64,000 bases of DNA from Verticillium longisporum (Eukaryota > Ascomycota > Sordariomycetes > Glomerellales > Plectosphaerellaceae): assembly GCA_019188255.1 (NCBI GenBank), contig JAETXT010000016.1, forward strand, positions 186,001 to 250,000, in the 5' to 3' direction. Positions 22,759 through 33,586 of the stretch are shown one piece after another; positions within the stretch are counted from its first letter, which is position 1; every line of letters starts with the position of its first letter. The notes beneath the pieces were generated by a model that did not search any database, was not told where the DNA came from, and saw nothing but the letters and a program-made list of their open reading frames with translations. Position numbers and translations under genes: made by a program.

Positions 22759-24064
22759 TCAAGCAGGAGTGCTCGCTTCGGGCTTTGAGTTCTTGTTGCT
22801 TTCGCCAACAGGTGCCTTACTACCTAAGCCACCTCCAGAAGCAGTCTTTCCGTCTTGTATAGCAGCCTTGAGTCGTGCTGCCCTCTGGTTGCGGCTTTCG
22901 CTAGCCGGGTCAAGGTAGGCTGAGAGAGTCAATTTGCTGCCCAAAAGTATCACGGGCTGCAACTTACGTTTCTCGCCAAAAACGGTCGTCCTAATGCCCC
23001 TTCGAGGGGCTTCATATGTCCCCGGTATCACCCGATGGATTGTGGCCCTGCGAATGTCAATCAAGGGCTAAGAGTACACTGGGTAGCATGAATGACCAAC
23101 CTGTTATCCCACATAGCAACACTCCCAACATCCCACTTCCAACGCACTGCATGATCGTCCGCAGAGTGGATGTGGTAGGCAAAGAAATCCAACAACCTAT
23201 CCGATTCGACCTTTTTCAACTCGGCGAATCCTGTCACGAAGCCCGGATTTACGTTCAAAGCTTTCAGTCCAGTGACAGGATGAGTGCGGACAGCAGGATG
23301 ATGACTATCGATCGGTGGCCGATTGGGTCCCACTCCCCAGAGATCAAGAATGCTGTCATATTGCAGTCGCGACGTATGTACAGCATGTAATCCATCGATG
23401 AATTTCTTGTAGGCGTCACTCAGGGCGTCATAAAGGCCGTACTGCGACACCCATGTCGTGTCCCCGCCAGCTGCAGGGTGTTCTTCCATCCGCAGTAGCG
23501 AGTACGACGGTGGGTTGATCTCGAACGATGTGTCGGCGTGAAAGTCTGCCCCAGGCCAGGGTGTGTAGTTGAGAATTTCACGATGGTCTTCCCTACTGCC
23601 CTTAATCACAACATGTTTAACATCCTTCTGAGCTGGATGTTTATCAAGAACGCCGTAGTGCTCAAATAGCTTTACTTGGCCATCAGTCGTGAGGTCTTGG
23701 TTGCGAAAGAAGACAACACCTCGCTCCGTGACCAGAGCAGCAAGCTCATCTAGCTGTTCGGGGCTGAGCTGAGAAAGTTGAACACCTTCGAGGAGGGTTC
23801 CGATCGACTCGGTGAGATCAACTTGTCTGGCTACAGAAAGCAGGGCTTTCTTGGAAGGATCAGCGAAGTGAGCTCGGTCCTTTTCAGGCTTAATTTCTTC
23901 TCCCAGACTATCAGGCGGCACATGGTCTCTGATCTTTTCTATAACATTTCAGAAGTGAATATCACAAATGGTCAGTGAGAATACTTACTGTTGAAAGACG
24001 GATGGAGAGTTATGGGAAACCCCGAGTCGGGAGATATGTGCTTGCGGGCCTCGAGATGGGCCAT
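22759..24064 (-). CDS. TauD-family Fe(II)/2-oxoglutarate dioxygenase (sulfonate dioxygenase-like)
   Basis: Four exons, 24064-23989, 23938-23101, 23047-22968 and 22919-22759, give 384 aa with all frames closing. The HxD iron ligands are in PGADFHADTSFE (His159, Asp161). The distal His is H309 in ATIHRVIPG, created across intron 2, and the 2-oxoglutarate-binding Arg follows in RRGIRTTVFGE. The yeast relative JLP1 releases sulfite from taurine and other sulfonates using O2 and 2-oxoglutarate. Alpha-ketoglutarate-dependent 2,4-D or xanthine dioxygenases are more distant alternatives. It is transcribed divergently from the DAL5-type permease across 839 bp. The C-terminal tail after LDPASESRNQRAARL is low-complexity and typical of fungal members. 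Confidence 0.92.
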
Positions 24065-24903
24065 ATTGTACTTGCGCCTCTACCGTATTGTTTGGGATAA
24101 TACTCCAGGACTCGCTCGCTTGCTGGTTTGACCTAGAGAATGAGCTGAATAGCTGCAAGGACTTAGGCACTAATATTGACTTCCGTAGTTCACTCTTGAC
24201 AAGAAGCGAGATCGGCGCTCGAGCACGCGATGTGAAGTCGTGATCAGCTGCCCGTGTCATTTCGTCATTTGCTGTCTGAATGGTGATGCGTCAGATCAAG
24301 AGGCAACTTCGCTCCTCGCGGGTCTCGGCATCTATGCTGCTTTGAGCAATCCTGCATTCAATGTCGCATCGTCAACCGCGGGGCGCAGGTGCATGGCATG
24401 CGCATTGTTCATTCAACCGGAGTATTCTCCCCGGCGTCCGAGAACAAGCCTCTTCCATTGTCCAATGACACTGACCATATTACCATGGCGAATCTTCGAT
24501 GGCGCGTATGGGTGTCTTTTGCATGTGCGAGACTGCGATACTGATTCGCTCATGTTGCGTTGCTGAGCGGCAGAATCATGGGTTTGGCCATGTGTTGATG
24601 GCGTGCGATGGCATCAAGCCCGCTAAACCACACAAAGGCTGCGACAGCGGAGAGACACCGCAGATAAACAGCACATCCCACAGGGAAGGTGGGCAGCCAC
24701 GAGCCTTTGCAGGCTAGCCACATGGGTTTGCTCGAAATCCGGCGCAATGGTGCAAGGAATTTCGTTCGATATCCCATCGGAAGTAGTGCGAAGTGAATCT
24801 AGCCTCCGCAAACCACATGCTTAAATTCAGGGCACCCAGACACAGAGACAAGGTATCGAACGTTGTTTTCTCTCTACAGGCTGAAATCCTTGATTCCATC
24901 GTC
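24065..24903. promoter_or_regulatory. Divergent promoter region between TauD dioxygenase and permease
   Basis: 839 bp with both flanking genes reading outward. The sequence ATGGCATCAA at 24608-24617 matches 9 of 10 positions of the sulfur regulator CYS3 consensus ATGRYRYCAT as I remember it. One such match in 839 bp is weak evidence. No gene within. Confidence 0.4.
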
Positions 24904-26917
24904 ATGTCTGACAACAACTACGAAGATAAGGAAGCCAAGCTCGTGAGTGTTCACGCTGTCGCCGACGGCAGCGTCGAATCCAGCGATGGCGAGACCAGTA
25001 CACTTGAGTGGTCATCCGAAGAAGAAAAGCGTCTTGTGCGGAAGTGAGGCTCTGCAATAGCTATGAGGCTCGGAATACCAGGCTAACGAAGACAGGGTTG
25101 ACTTTATTGTTATGCCATTGTTAATGTTAGTGGAACATTTTGATCTGACAACCGTAGGCGACGTTGCAGCAAACTAATGTCCGAGTCAGGCTTGGGTTTT
25201 TTGTACTTCAACTCGATCGAGGCAACATGTAAGTCATCCCTAGAGTCTAGACTGCACACCCTGTCGAGTAAGCTCACTGACGTGCACAGCGGCAACGCTT
25301 TAACCGACTTTTTCTTCCGAGATGTCGGTATTACTCAGAATCAATTCAATATTGGCCAGCAGTTGCTCTCACTTGGCATTGTTTTACTCGAGATTCCATC
25401 CAACATAATTCTCTACCGCGTTGGCCCCAGTCTCTGGATCGGAACCCAAATCATTGCCTGGTGCGTATTGCACCTCAAATCACAACCAAGTCAATCTTAC
25501 TAAAGTGGTAAAGGGGATTCGTCGCTACATTTCAAGCATTTCAAAAGGGAGTGGGGGCCTTCATGGCTACCCGCCTCCTGCTCGGGTATGTTGAAGTCCT
25601 TGAATTGCGTGAGCTTGCAAGCTGATGGATTCAGAATGTGCGAGGCGGGCTTTATCCCGGCAGGTTTGTACACCATCACACGCTGGTATACGCAAGTGGA
25701 AACGAGCAAGCGCTTCTCCTGGTACTTCATCGGCAACATGCTAGCGGCAGCTACATCAGGTCTGATTGCCTACGGCATGTAGGTTTTCCACTGCGCCGTT
25801 ATTCTTGAAGCGTACTGACTCGTTCAAGTCTTCATATGAGAGGCATCAACGGTCTTGCTGGCTGGCAATGGCTCTTCATCATTGAAGGCATTTTGACACT
25901 AGCCGTGGGAATCACTTTCATTTCCCTCTTCCCACAGTCAACCAACCACCCTGTGTCGCTGTTCGGCTACCGGTACTTCACGGAGCGAGAAGCGCAGATT
26001 CTCACCGCTCGTGTTATCCGGGATGATCCTTCCAAGCGCCATGCAAAGCAACACGTCAGCAGGAGCGAGCTCAAGGACGCAGTGAGTTTGCAAAAGCCCT
26101 ACGCAGCCTCATTCCGTGCACATGCGCTGACAGAAATAGCTCACAAACTGGAGACTGATCCCCCACGTCATCACCACCATCTGCGGTCTTGCGCCGGCGG
26201 CTGTCATGATGTCGTATGGACCCTCGCTTGTTGTAAGCTTCGGCTTCGGCAGGCTCCGGTCAAACGCAATGATGTCGATAGGCACTTGGTGTGCTCTTGT
26301 GACGAACTTGGCCTGGGGCTACGCAGGGTAAGACCATTCATTGTTCAGAGTGTGCGTCCACAGGGCTGACAGGATGCAGAGATTATTGGGGCCGCCGTGG
26401 GCCGTTGGTCTTCCTCGGTGTTACACTTTTCGCTGCTGTGGCGGTATGTTGCTTGACCCTTTGTTGACTGAGATTGTGAAGGAAATTGCTGATTCTTGAA
26501 GATCGGTAACCGAGCTCTGATCTATTCCGATGATGCCAATGCCAAATTCGCGTTGCTGATGTTAGTCGGGGCCTTTGCGGCGCCATGGCGTAAGTCTCAT
26601 GTCGCAGACTTGTGGAACAAAGGCTAATGCTTTCTCGCGTAGACCCCCTCAACGGGTCTTGGATGTCACTTAATGCTAAGTCGGCTGGCGAGAGATCCAT
26701 CACCTTTGCCATTCTAATCATGTCGGCCAATAGCAGCGGTATTGTTGGCGGACAGCTGTTCCAGCAGGAGGATGCTCCTCTTTACAGAACCGGCTGGTCG
26801 GTCATCATCGCACTTGTCTCGTTAGCAGTCGTCTCCTCGGCTGTTTCCAACATTCAGTACTGGGTGTTGAACAGACGGAATGCTAAGAACGGAATCGACT
26901 ATCGTTACAAGCTGTGA
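24904..26917 (+). CDS. MFS permease of the allantoate/anion:cation symporter (DAL5/SOA1) family
   Basis: Eleven exons: 24904-25043, 25096-25125, 25190-25228, 25290-25460, 25514-25585, 25635-25778, 25829-26081, 26140-26327, 26380-26443, 26502-26589 and 26643-26917. They join without frame error to 487 aa, the usual size. The first membrane helix carries VMPLLMLGFFVLQLDRGNIGNAL, the motif typical of the family. Also seen are LLLGMCEAGFIPAGLYTITRWY and the intracellular-loop motif DYWGRRGP. About 12 helices follow, ending in a charged tail (RRNAKNGIDYRYKL). Yeast relatives carry allantoate, nicotinate, biotin precursors, or sulfonates and thiosulfate (SOA1). Pairing with TauD favours a sulfur compound, which is inference. 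Confidence 0.93.
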
Positions 26918-27587
26918 GGCAGGTCACGACTTATGGGCTATGGGGGAGGAACTTCACGCTACCACGTCAAATGCGAGCCGTATGCTCTTACTAGGCTCCA
27001 TGTCTTTCATGCGACAGCCAGAATCACACTTAATTGGAAAACGAAATCTACTTGAGCTCGACCCGTATGCGGTGGTCAATGTTTTCTCTAGGCGGCTTAC
27101 ACTTGCCATCAGCAGCGTATTATTAGCACAGCGAGCTTCGGCAGTTTGGCGGGCCGGGGGCGCAGTCTGCCAGGCTTTTCCGTCAGCACTTGACAAATGC
27201 GAATGGATATTCGACCAATGGCAATGTGTCCATATAGGCTGAGCTTCCCTGACACGCCCGCCCGGCCGGGCTGGGGATGACTTCGCCTGCCGTGGCACCA
27301 AACAGACGGCGCTGTCAGAATAACGACCGGCCTCCAGAGGTCTTGCGCCGCGGCGGAACTCGATCCTTCCGATAGACAGTAACTTGACGGAAGCGCACGG
27401 CGTGAGCAAGTATGATGTTCGATTGTCAATATAAGAAGTCATGAAGTCCTGGTAGTCAGTGGTTTCTCCTCTTAGCATCAGCTTCAACAAACAGCATAAC
27501 AATTGTTTCCTAGAGTCTTTCCTAGTCTATTTTCCTTATTTCCTTCTGTTATCTCATTGATCTTTGAGTCCTAAGAAAATCATCAAA
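26918..27587. other. Intergenic spacer (670 bp)
   Basis: Same-strand spacer holding the 3' end of the permease and the promoter of the cupredoxin. AATATAAG near 27427 is a possible TATA box about 160 bp before the next ATG. Confidence 0.5.
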
Positions 27588-28157
27588 ATGGCCGTCACGT
27601 CTTTCTCTGTCGCCATGGCTCTGGTTGCTGCCGTCGCAGCCGTCCCTACCCCGACTCACCCCTCCGACCCCTCTCCCGTCATTGAGCTCACTGGTGTAAC
27701 GCACACTGTTGTCGCCGGCCTCGGAGGCCTGCGCTTCGAGCCTGACAACGTCGTTGCTGAAAAGGGCGACGTTGTAGAGTGGCACTTCCTGCCTCGCAAC
27801 CACGCAGTCGCGCAGTCCTCTTTCGGCGAGCCCTGCCAGCCCCTTGCCGATGGGACGTCGATCTACTCGGGCTTCAACTTTGCCGTCGAGGAGGGCCAGT
27901 CCGACAATGTCTTCCAGATTGTCGTCGAGCAGACAGAGACGCCCATCTGGTACTACTGCCCTCAACAGAACGGTGACCACTGCAAGAACGGCATGACCGG
28001 CGTCATCAACCAGAACTTCGACAACCAGAAGTTCAGTCTTCGGGCCCACCGCGAGCTGGCTGCCAAGGTTGACAAGTCGGTTATTCCCGCGGTCGAGGGC
28101 GGCGGTATCGTTATTCCCAACCCTAACCCTCTCTCCGGCTTCAAGCTCATGCACTGA
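27588..28157 (+). CDS. Secreted cupredoxin (blue-copper-like) protein
   Basis: Intronless, 189 aa, preceded by TCAAAATGG. Residues 1-19 are a signal peptide (SVAMALVAAVAA). The single cupredoxin domain contains RFEPDNVVAEKGDVVEWHF, then PRNHAVAQ (His72) and the C-terminal copper loop YYCPQQNGDHCKNGM, giving Cys124, His131 and Met136. These four residues form a complete type-1 copper site, so redox activity is plausible, unlike many fungal relatives that have lost ligands. There is no clear GPI tail: the C-terminus PNPNPLSGFKLMH is polar. Related fungal proteins are extracellular serine-rich or plastocyanin-like proteins of unknown partner. Confidence 0.9.
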   Translation: MAVTSFSVAMALVAAVAAVPTPTHPSDPSPVIELTGVTHTVVAGLGGLRFEPDNVVAEKGDVVEWHFLPRNHAVAQSSFGEPCQPLADGTSIYSGFNFAVEEGQSDNVFQIVVEQTETPIWYYCPQQNGDHCKNGMTGVINQNFDNQKFSLRAHRELAAKVDKSVIPAVEGGGIVIPNPNPLSGFKLMH

Positions 28158-28678
28158 GCATCTGGCCTGTGTGAGACAACATGCAAATGGCGTTTATGGT
28201 TTGAGAGAGGGTCATGGAGCCATTGGCTTGGACATGGTTGGGGGCATTACATGGCGGCGTTACAATCTGCATTTCCAATATACAAACACTCGTTTGGACA
28301 ATATTTTACGAAGATACAATACAAGCAACACCCCTTTTGTGAGAACTGATCACTGTGAGGCTTGGAATGGGAAGGCCGGACCAAGACATGTGTTGTGTGT
28401 GGGTCAGTAGGTCGGAAAATCTAGAGCTTTCACACAAGCCTCGCTCTGGCGGTATGCTGCCATGGCCTGAGTCCCTCAAGCGGTCTGTTTAGAACCTCAA
28501 GCCGCGCCGCCTGAATGGATGGTGTATGCACGGCCGGCACATAGGAGCGAGAGACCACGAATGTGGTTTGAAATCAATCCATAGAGCCTATCATACCACG
28601 CCTGGAAATTCCGTATAGTACACACAAGCGGCCCAGCCACATTCCAAGAACTCCTTGATCCTCACATGTATACCCGTC
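28158..28678. other. Convergent intergenic spacer (521 bp)
   Basis: 3' regions of the cupredoxin (plus) and frataxin (minus). Nothing further seen. Confidence 0.5.
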
Positions 28679-29370
28679 TCACTGCCCATATGTCGAAGGG
28701 GCAAAGCTGAAATCCACATCGAGCTCCTTCAGGAAGATATCGCCGAGGGTAGAGCCGTCACGCATGTATATCCAGTTGCCGGCCCCGGTGCCCTCCTTCT
28801 CGGCCTGTCCCTCGCCGAGGATGGCCCAGTCGTAGCGCTTCGGGCCGGAGAGCGGCGAGGAGAGCCAGATCTGCTTGTTAGGGGCTGCTTGTTGATGACG
28901 TAGGTACCGTGCTCCGGGGTGTTGAGGGTCAAGACACCCGCCTGTTGCGGACGTTAGCTTGCAGTTCCACAGCTCCTGTGGGCGCGTATCTGTCGCACCG
29001 AATACTCAACATCGAATCCCTCGCGGGTCTCGGCCAGCTCCTCGAGCTTGGAGACGACAACGTCCATGTACTGGTCGGCCAGCTCGTGGTACTCGGCGTC
29101 CGTGAGCTCAGCGACGTTTACAGTAACGGGCGTCTCGGGGACGGTGGTGTCCTTGCCATGGGGTTCGCTGGTCTCAGGCATGATACCGCGGTTCATGGAA
29201 GAAGAGGTCGTGAAGAGCCTGCGGGCGGCGGTCGGACGGGCGAAGAAAGCATTGCGGGCAGACATGGAGAAGAGGGGACGGCGGGCGACAGCTTGCGCAA
29301 TGGACGAGCTGCGGAAGCCACGAGCGGCAGCTCTGGGGACCGAGGCGAGACTGGAGGGAGCCATTGTCAT
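28679..29370 (-). CDS. YFH1: Frataxin (mitochondrial iron chaperone), with one-base frameshift as sequenced
   Basis: Minus strand, exon 1 at 29370-28999 and exon 2 at 28941-28679; the intron has a GCTAAC branch site. The Arg/Ser-rich, acid-poor N-terminus (about 60 residues) is a mitochondrial presequence. The acidic helix [16 protein letters not shown] and the sheet core [17 protein letters not shown] identify frataxin, which delivers iron for Fe-S cluster assembly. The frame then breaks at the C-run complementary to 28881-28884. One base further on, the expected [18 protein letters not shown] and the C-terminal strands up to TYGQ continue in a second frame. A single missing C restores a 211-aa protein of normal length. 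Either an assembly error or a recent null; see findings. Confidence 0.9.
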
Positions 29371-29721
29371 GAAAATTCAAATAAAGGGGTATCTAGTCGA
29401 TAACTCAAGGCGAGAGCTGATGTTGGAGACTCAATGAAGCGTAATCAATGTGATGTGGAAGAGCCGAGGATGGACGTGATGCATGGAAGCAGAAGGGCAG
29501 CAGCTTCCCCACATGGAGCTCAAGCTTCAGTTTCGGGGAGCTGTCAGTACGCATGTGGTCCGAGCGTCGGTGAAGTCATGTGCCAGGGACAGGAAGTCAA
29601 CCCCACCATAGAGATCAACGCGCTGCTGGTGCTTGGTCCCAGAGACTCACCAGGGCCCAAGTTGCGCCTAGGTGCTCGTTCTGTCTTCCATTACCGTGAT
29701 GCAGCACCTCCATTCACAACA
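29371..29721. promoter_or_regulatory. Divergent promoter between frataxin and AP-3 sigma
   Basis: 351 bp between two start codons pointing outward, so both promoters must lie here or in the leaders. No recognisable core element. Confidence 0.5.
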
Positions 29722-30351
29722 ATGATCAACGCCTTTCTGGTCTTCAATGGCCAGGGTCAACCCCGTTTGACCAAATTCTACACCCAGCTGGTTTGTGGTC
29801 TCCGCGTCTCCGCCCACAATAACACCGTGCTGACGCAAGCAACCTACCTAGGAGACGAGCATACAGCAGCGCCTCATCTCCGAGATATTCACACTGGTGT
29901 CGAATCGCCCGTCAGGTTCCTGCAACTTCCTCCCGCTGCCACCTCTGCTGGCCGCTTCCGGCACGTCGCACTCGTCCTCGTCCGAAGAACAGAACGACGT
30001 ACCCTCTCTCGTCACATACCGCAACTACGCGACCCTCTACTTCATCGTCATCTCGACGGCGACCGAGTCACCCTCGCCCTGATCGACCTCATCCAGGTCT
30101 ACGTCGAGTCGCTCGACAAGCTCTTCGAAAACGTCTGCGAGCTGGATCTGATTTTCAATTTCGAGAGCCTGCACGCAGCACTCGGCGAGATGATTGTCGG
30201 TGGCGTCGTCGTGGAAACAAACCTTGACCGCATCGTTGCGGGTGTGCGGGCGCAGGGCACCGTAGCAAAGCGGCCGGTCAACGAGAGCAGGTCGACGGGT
30301 CTGGGGTCGGGCATGGGCCTGGGTGGTAACTTTGTCTGGCACGGCCGGTAG
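29722..30351 (+). CDS. APS3: AP-3 adaptor complex sigma subunit, with one-base frameshift as sequenced
   Basis: Exon 1 is 29722-29790 (MINAFLVFNGQGQPRLTKFY) and exon 2 is 29852-30351. The small sigma/mu longin fold is evident: NYATLYFIVIST, then ALIDLIQVYVESLDKLFENV and CELDLIFNFESLHAALGEMI. AP-3 sorts cargo from Golgi/endosome to the vacuole. The C-terminal tail after AKRPVNESRS is Gly-rich, as in other fungal orthologues. As sequenced, the frame stops after ISTATESPSP because the C-run at 30071-30073 is one base short; adding one base gives the full 189-aa protein. A Ser-rich insert before the fourth strand is normal for filamentous fungi. Confidence 0.92.
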   Translation: MINAFLVFNGQGQPRLTKFYTQLVCGLRVSAHNNTVLTQATYLGDEHTAAPHLRDIHTGVESPVRFLQLPPAATSAGRFRHVALVLVRRTERRTLSRHIPQLRDPLLHRHLDGDRVTLALIDLIQVYVESLDKLFENVCELDLIFNFESLHAALGEMIVGGVVVETNLDRIVAGVRAQGTVAKRPVNESRSTGLGSGMGLGGNFVWHGR

Positions 30352-30565
30352 GACGACCGCGCGCCGAGGGATTCACGACTGGACGAACAAGAACAAGAAT
30401 GAGCGATACCACGATGATTGACTGCTCGGCAGAGAACTAGAGCAAAAGAATTCAGAAAACGCGCACGCATTCTGTGCCAGCCTCCAATAGTATACATTGA
30501 TGATTCCCACACCGTGGGAAGAGACATGACGCCAAAAACTCCAACCATGTATATCCAACAGTCTA

Positions 30566-31071
30566 TCATTTCGGGGTGTCTTCGCGAGCAGGTGGCGGCG
30601 CCGGCGCGTCGCTTCGTCGTTCGTAGAGCATGTCGGCGTCAAAGGCCCCGAAGATGCTCTTGACGTGTTTTTGAAACTGCTCTGGTCAGCATGGAGGAGC
30701 CCTGGAGGAGCATTCGTCACGCCTACCTCGTCCGATGCGCGATACTTTTGGCCGAAGAGATCGAGTTCCGAGAAGAACATGACCGTGACAAAGACTACGA
30801 GGCTATCAGCACATGCATCACCCCAATTGGAGACAAGTCACCTACCTGTCACAGTCACCAGCTGGACGATCTTGACGGCCTTGTTCCATCTTGGTCGGGC
30901 ATACTTGAGAGCGACGCGGCGCTTGTACTTCTTCTCGAAGCGCAGCTGGGCTTGCGGCGTCAGCTTGGTGAAGTCGGGCGGCCACACCTTGCGCAGCTGA
31001 TGGAGGTTGCCTGTCGCATTGTAGGTCGACTCGGTCGCCTGCGCAGCGCGTCGTATTAGTGTTGAGAGCAT
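30566..31071 (-). CDS. Small conserved fungal protein with one membrane helix (probably mitochondrial)
   Basis: Three exons, 31071-30846, 30794-30727 and 30676-30566, join in frame to 134 aa. The N-terminus is positively charged and free of acidic residues for 10 residues (MLSTLIRRAAQ), like a mitochondrial presequence. A basic block FEKKYKRRVALKYARP precedes a single membrane helix IVQLVTVTVFVTVMFFSEL that spans the first intron. The C-terminal part is KHVKSIFGAFDADM followed by an acidic Pro-rich tail. I do not recognise a named function. The intron positions and the helix recreated by splicing make the gene model convincing. It ends 214 bp from the AP-3 sigma stop, tail to tail. Confidence 0.78.
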
Positions 31072-31953
31072 CGTTACGTCTGTTGCGATGGCTTCGGACT
31101 GGTCTCGTTCTCCAGTGCCTATCTGCCCTCGGGGATCAGGGTCAAGATTCAGAAAACGCTCGGCCCCAGTAGGTCGCCGAGCATGTGGGTCCCGCCCCGC
31201 CCCCACATCCATGTGCCATGAGCCTCGATAGCCACGAGTCGCTCTGCGTCGGATCCTGCATCTACCTTACCAGACCTCGATACCTACCTATAAGTCATGA
31301 AATGCCACGTCTATTATTCCATTGGTATGGTGTTGAGGGTGGCTTCGTACTAGTCCAAGACTTCAACATCCACATCCAGATACGCTAGGAAAAATATAAC
31401 CGCTTTGCTTCCAAAGCATGGTTTTGGCTGGTTGCGCGCTTGGGCAAAGTACAAGCAGTGTGGGATCCAAGGGAATAGCATCCCCGTAAGCACCTTTTCG
31501 CGGTGCTTAGGGGAGACACTGCGTTGGGTCGGTCGTGCTGTCATTTTTGGAGTGACATGAAGACTGAATTTGTCAAGTATCAAATGATTGACGCTAGCAA
31601 AGAGGCAGATCTCAAGCACCAAAGTCTCCCATCGCGAGTCGTCGGTGAGCAATTGGCAACTTAAAGCGCCCTCACGGGCTGGGGATTGGAAGTCAAGGCG
31701 TTGCTTCAATCTTCGCAGCGGAAGTTACCCTGAAGCCCATGGGGCCTGGCAGGTGTTTGGTATCCGCATCATGTCAGTGTAGAATTAGAAAGTGAATGGT
31801 GGATATAACGTCAATCATTCAAGGGGCCATGAGGAACGGCTGGCGCGCGTAGGGTGATGAAACACCACACTCGGGGACACCACGGCGGACTGAATCAAAC
31901 AGAGAATTGAGAGAAGCCATCAATTGGGTCGTGAGTCCACCCACTTGGATACC
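31072..31953. other. Intergenic region (882 bp)
   Basis: Promoter of the small membrane protein on one side and flank of the MBL-fold relic on the other. No gene, RNA or repeat seen. Confidence 0.5.
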
Positions 31954-33183
31954 ATGTGGGCGTTTTCTCACCACTTCTTAGTGTATTGGGGCTTTGCTCG
32001 AGCCGCACTCCAGCCAATGGACTTTACTCTAGTCGTCCACGGAGGTAATCAGGAGTTCGCTTCGGTTATAGAGGGCAACGCCTCTCTTTTTGCCCCTGGA
32101 GCACCGGCGTCAGGGTTCACAGATGGTAAGAGACCGCTAGAATGAGTCCATGAGACTGCTGGAGCACCTGTTTGGCATTTCCAGGTCTTCTAGCATCCTA
32201 CCTTATTCGTGAAGCTCATAGGCTATGGCCTATGTTGCTGCTCGAGGTAGGGTTGAGTTATTTTCTGGCTAAGCAATCGCAGTCATAAAGGCTTATAACC
32301 GCAGATCTTGTCAAACAATCGATTGTCGCTTCAACAGGAGAAGATTGATACACACACATCTTTGCCTGCAGGTGAAGCACCACTTCCTAGGGCCCCTGAT
32401 CGTGTTCAGCAGATTGCTCGCTGACTTTCAAGCCTATGATGCTGTTCTCCGTCTATTGGTCATGTTTGATACCGCAACTAACTTGCCTTGCATTGTTCGC
32501 GTACGAGAACCATGGAGTGATCGGCAAATCGACGCAGGACTTGGTCCTCAAGCATTACACTGCTGTTAATAACGTTATGTTTCCAACATGGTTCAAGTCT
32601 AATTACAACTATAACAACGTCATCGCAGACTTTACGGTTCGGGAAGTACTCATCAACAGTGTGGCCAGCACCGCCTTCGAAGTCAATGGCGATCCTAGGC
32701 CGGAGAATGTACCCACCAAAAGTTCTCTCTACAGCTCGACGGAGGTTGGAGGATTCTTCGAGAGTGCTGTCTGGAGTGGGGAGTATCGTGGAACATTTGC
32801 AAACATCAAGGCGACCAATCCAGCTCCCGATTTTCCGGGGCTCTGGCTACTGGTCGTTGAGGATGCCGACCTCTATCGACAGATTGTGTATGAGCTCGAC
32901 GAATATGTTGTCGTGGCTGATTGCCCGCCACACCAGAGCTTCTGGTCATTCGCTGGGTCAAGGAGAAGATTCGAAAGCCTATCAAATATGTCTGGTTAAG
33001 TCGCAGGTGACCTCTCCTGAAGCGATCGAGACACTGACGGCATCACAGCCTTCGCATCATCACCATGACCATATCTGGGGCATCAAGGACTATGTCAAGG
33101 CTGGAGCCAAGGTCCTCATCGTCGATATCGCGAGCGACTACTACTCTGCTATTCCTCGTGACAATTTTGTTACGTACAGGTGA
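31954..33183 (+). pseudogene. Relic of a metallo-beta-lactamase-fold hydrolase
   Basis: Pieces of one fungal MBL-fold family lie in order but in different frames. They are YWGFARAALQPMDFTLVVHGG (31.98 kb), ASYLIREAHRLWPMLLLE after a plausible intron, MFDTATNLPCIVRVRE, ENHGVIGKSTQDLVLKHYTA, DEYVVVADCPPHQS, LVIRWVKEKIRKPIKYVW, and the metal site SHHHHDHIWGIKDYVKAGAK. Breaks needing an indel occur near 32508 and 32940, and stops interrupt other joins. The family's N-terminal third is missing, and homology stops after DNFVTY, before the remaining metal ligands. Loss at both ends plus internal breaks indicates a dead gene rather than sequencing error alone. Confidence 0.7.
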
Positions 33184-33586
33184 GTCGTCAATCTCCGTCA
33201 GTTGAGTTTCTCAGGATTCGAGTTTTGAGATATCGGCCCCGCAGAAGAGTCGGGTGTTATCCTGCGTACCTTCGAAAGAAGGGAAAACACCATCATTATT
33301 TTGAGCCTCCGCCCCAGTGACTTTGCCGCACCTGATCCACACATGTCGGCTGACTAAGGTGGCCTATCCCGGTCGCCAGCCCACTCTCTTGGACTTGATG
33401 GCTGCCGATACCCCGCCAAACACCGCGGGGCACATTTTGCTCGACCTCCAAAACTTCACCGTGCTCCGATTCGTGACTCAGGTGGACGAAGACGACGATA
33501 ATCCACGCTTCTCCGAACACCAAGACTGGCCACCGAACCTCGAGGGCTTTTACACCCGCATTGACATCCTCCATACATTGCCCGCC
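33184..33586. other. Spacer and 5' region of LeuRS
   Basis: Contains an ATG at 33398 that is in frame with LeuRS and open for 63 codons, but the encoded peptide is acidic and unlike a targeting signal. I treat it as 5' leader. Confidence 0.45.

Noticed and set aside
33317..33586. In-frame extension upstream of LeuRS
   Set aside because: Open for about 90 codons (first ATG at 33398), but the peptide is acidic, unlike a presequence, and the ATG at 33587 has the better context and matches family starts.
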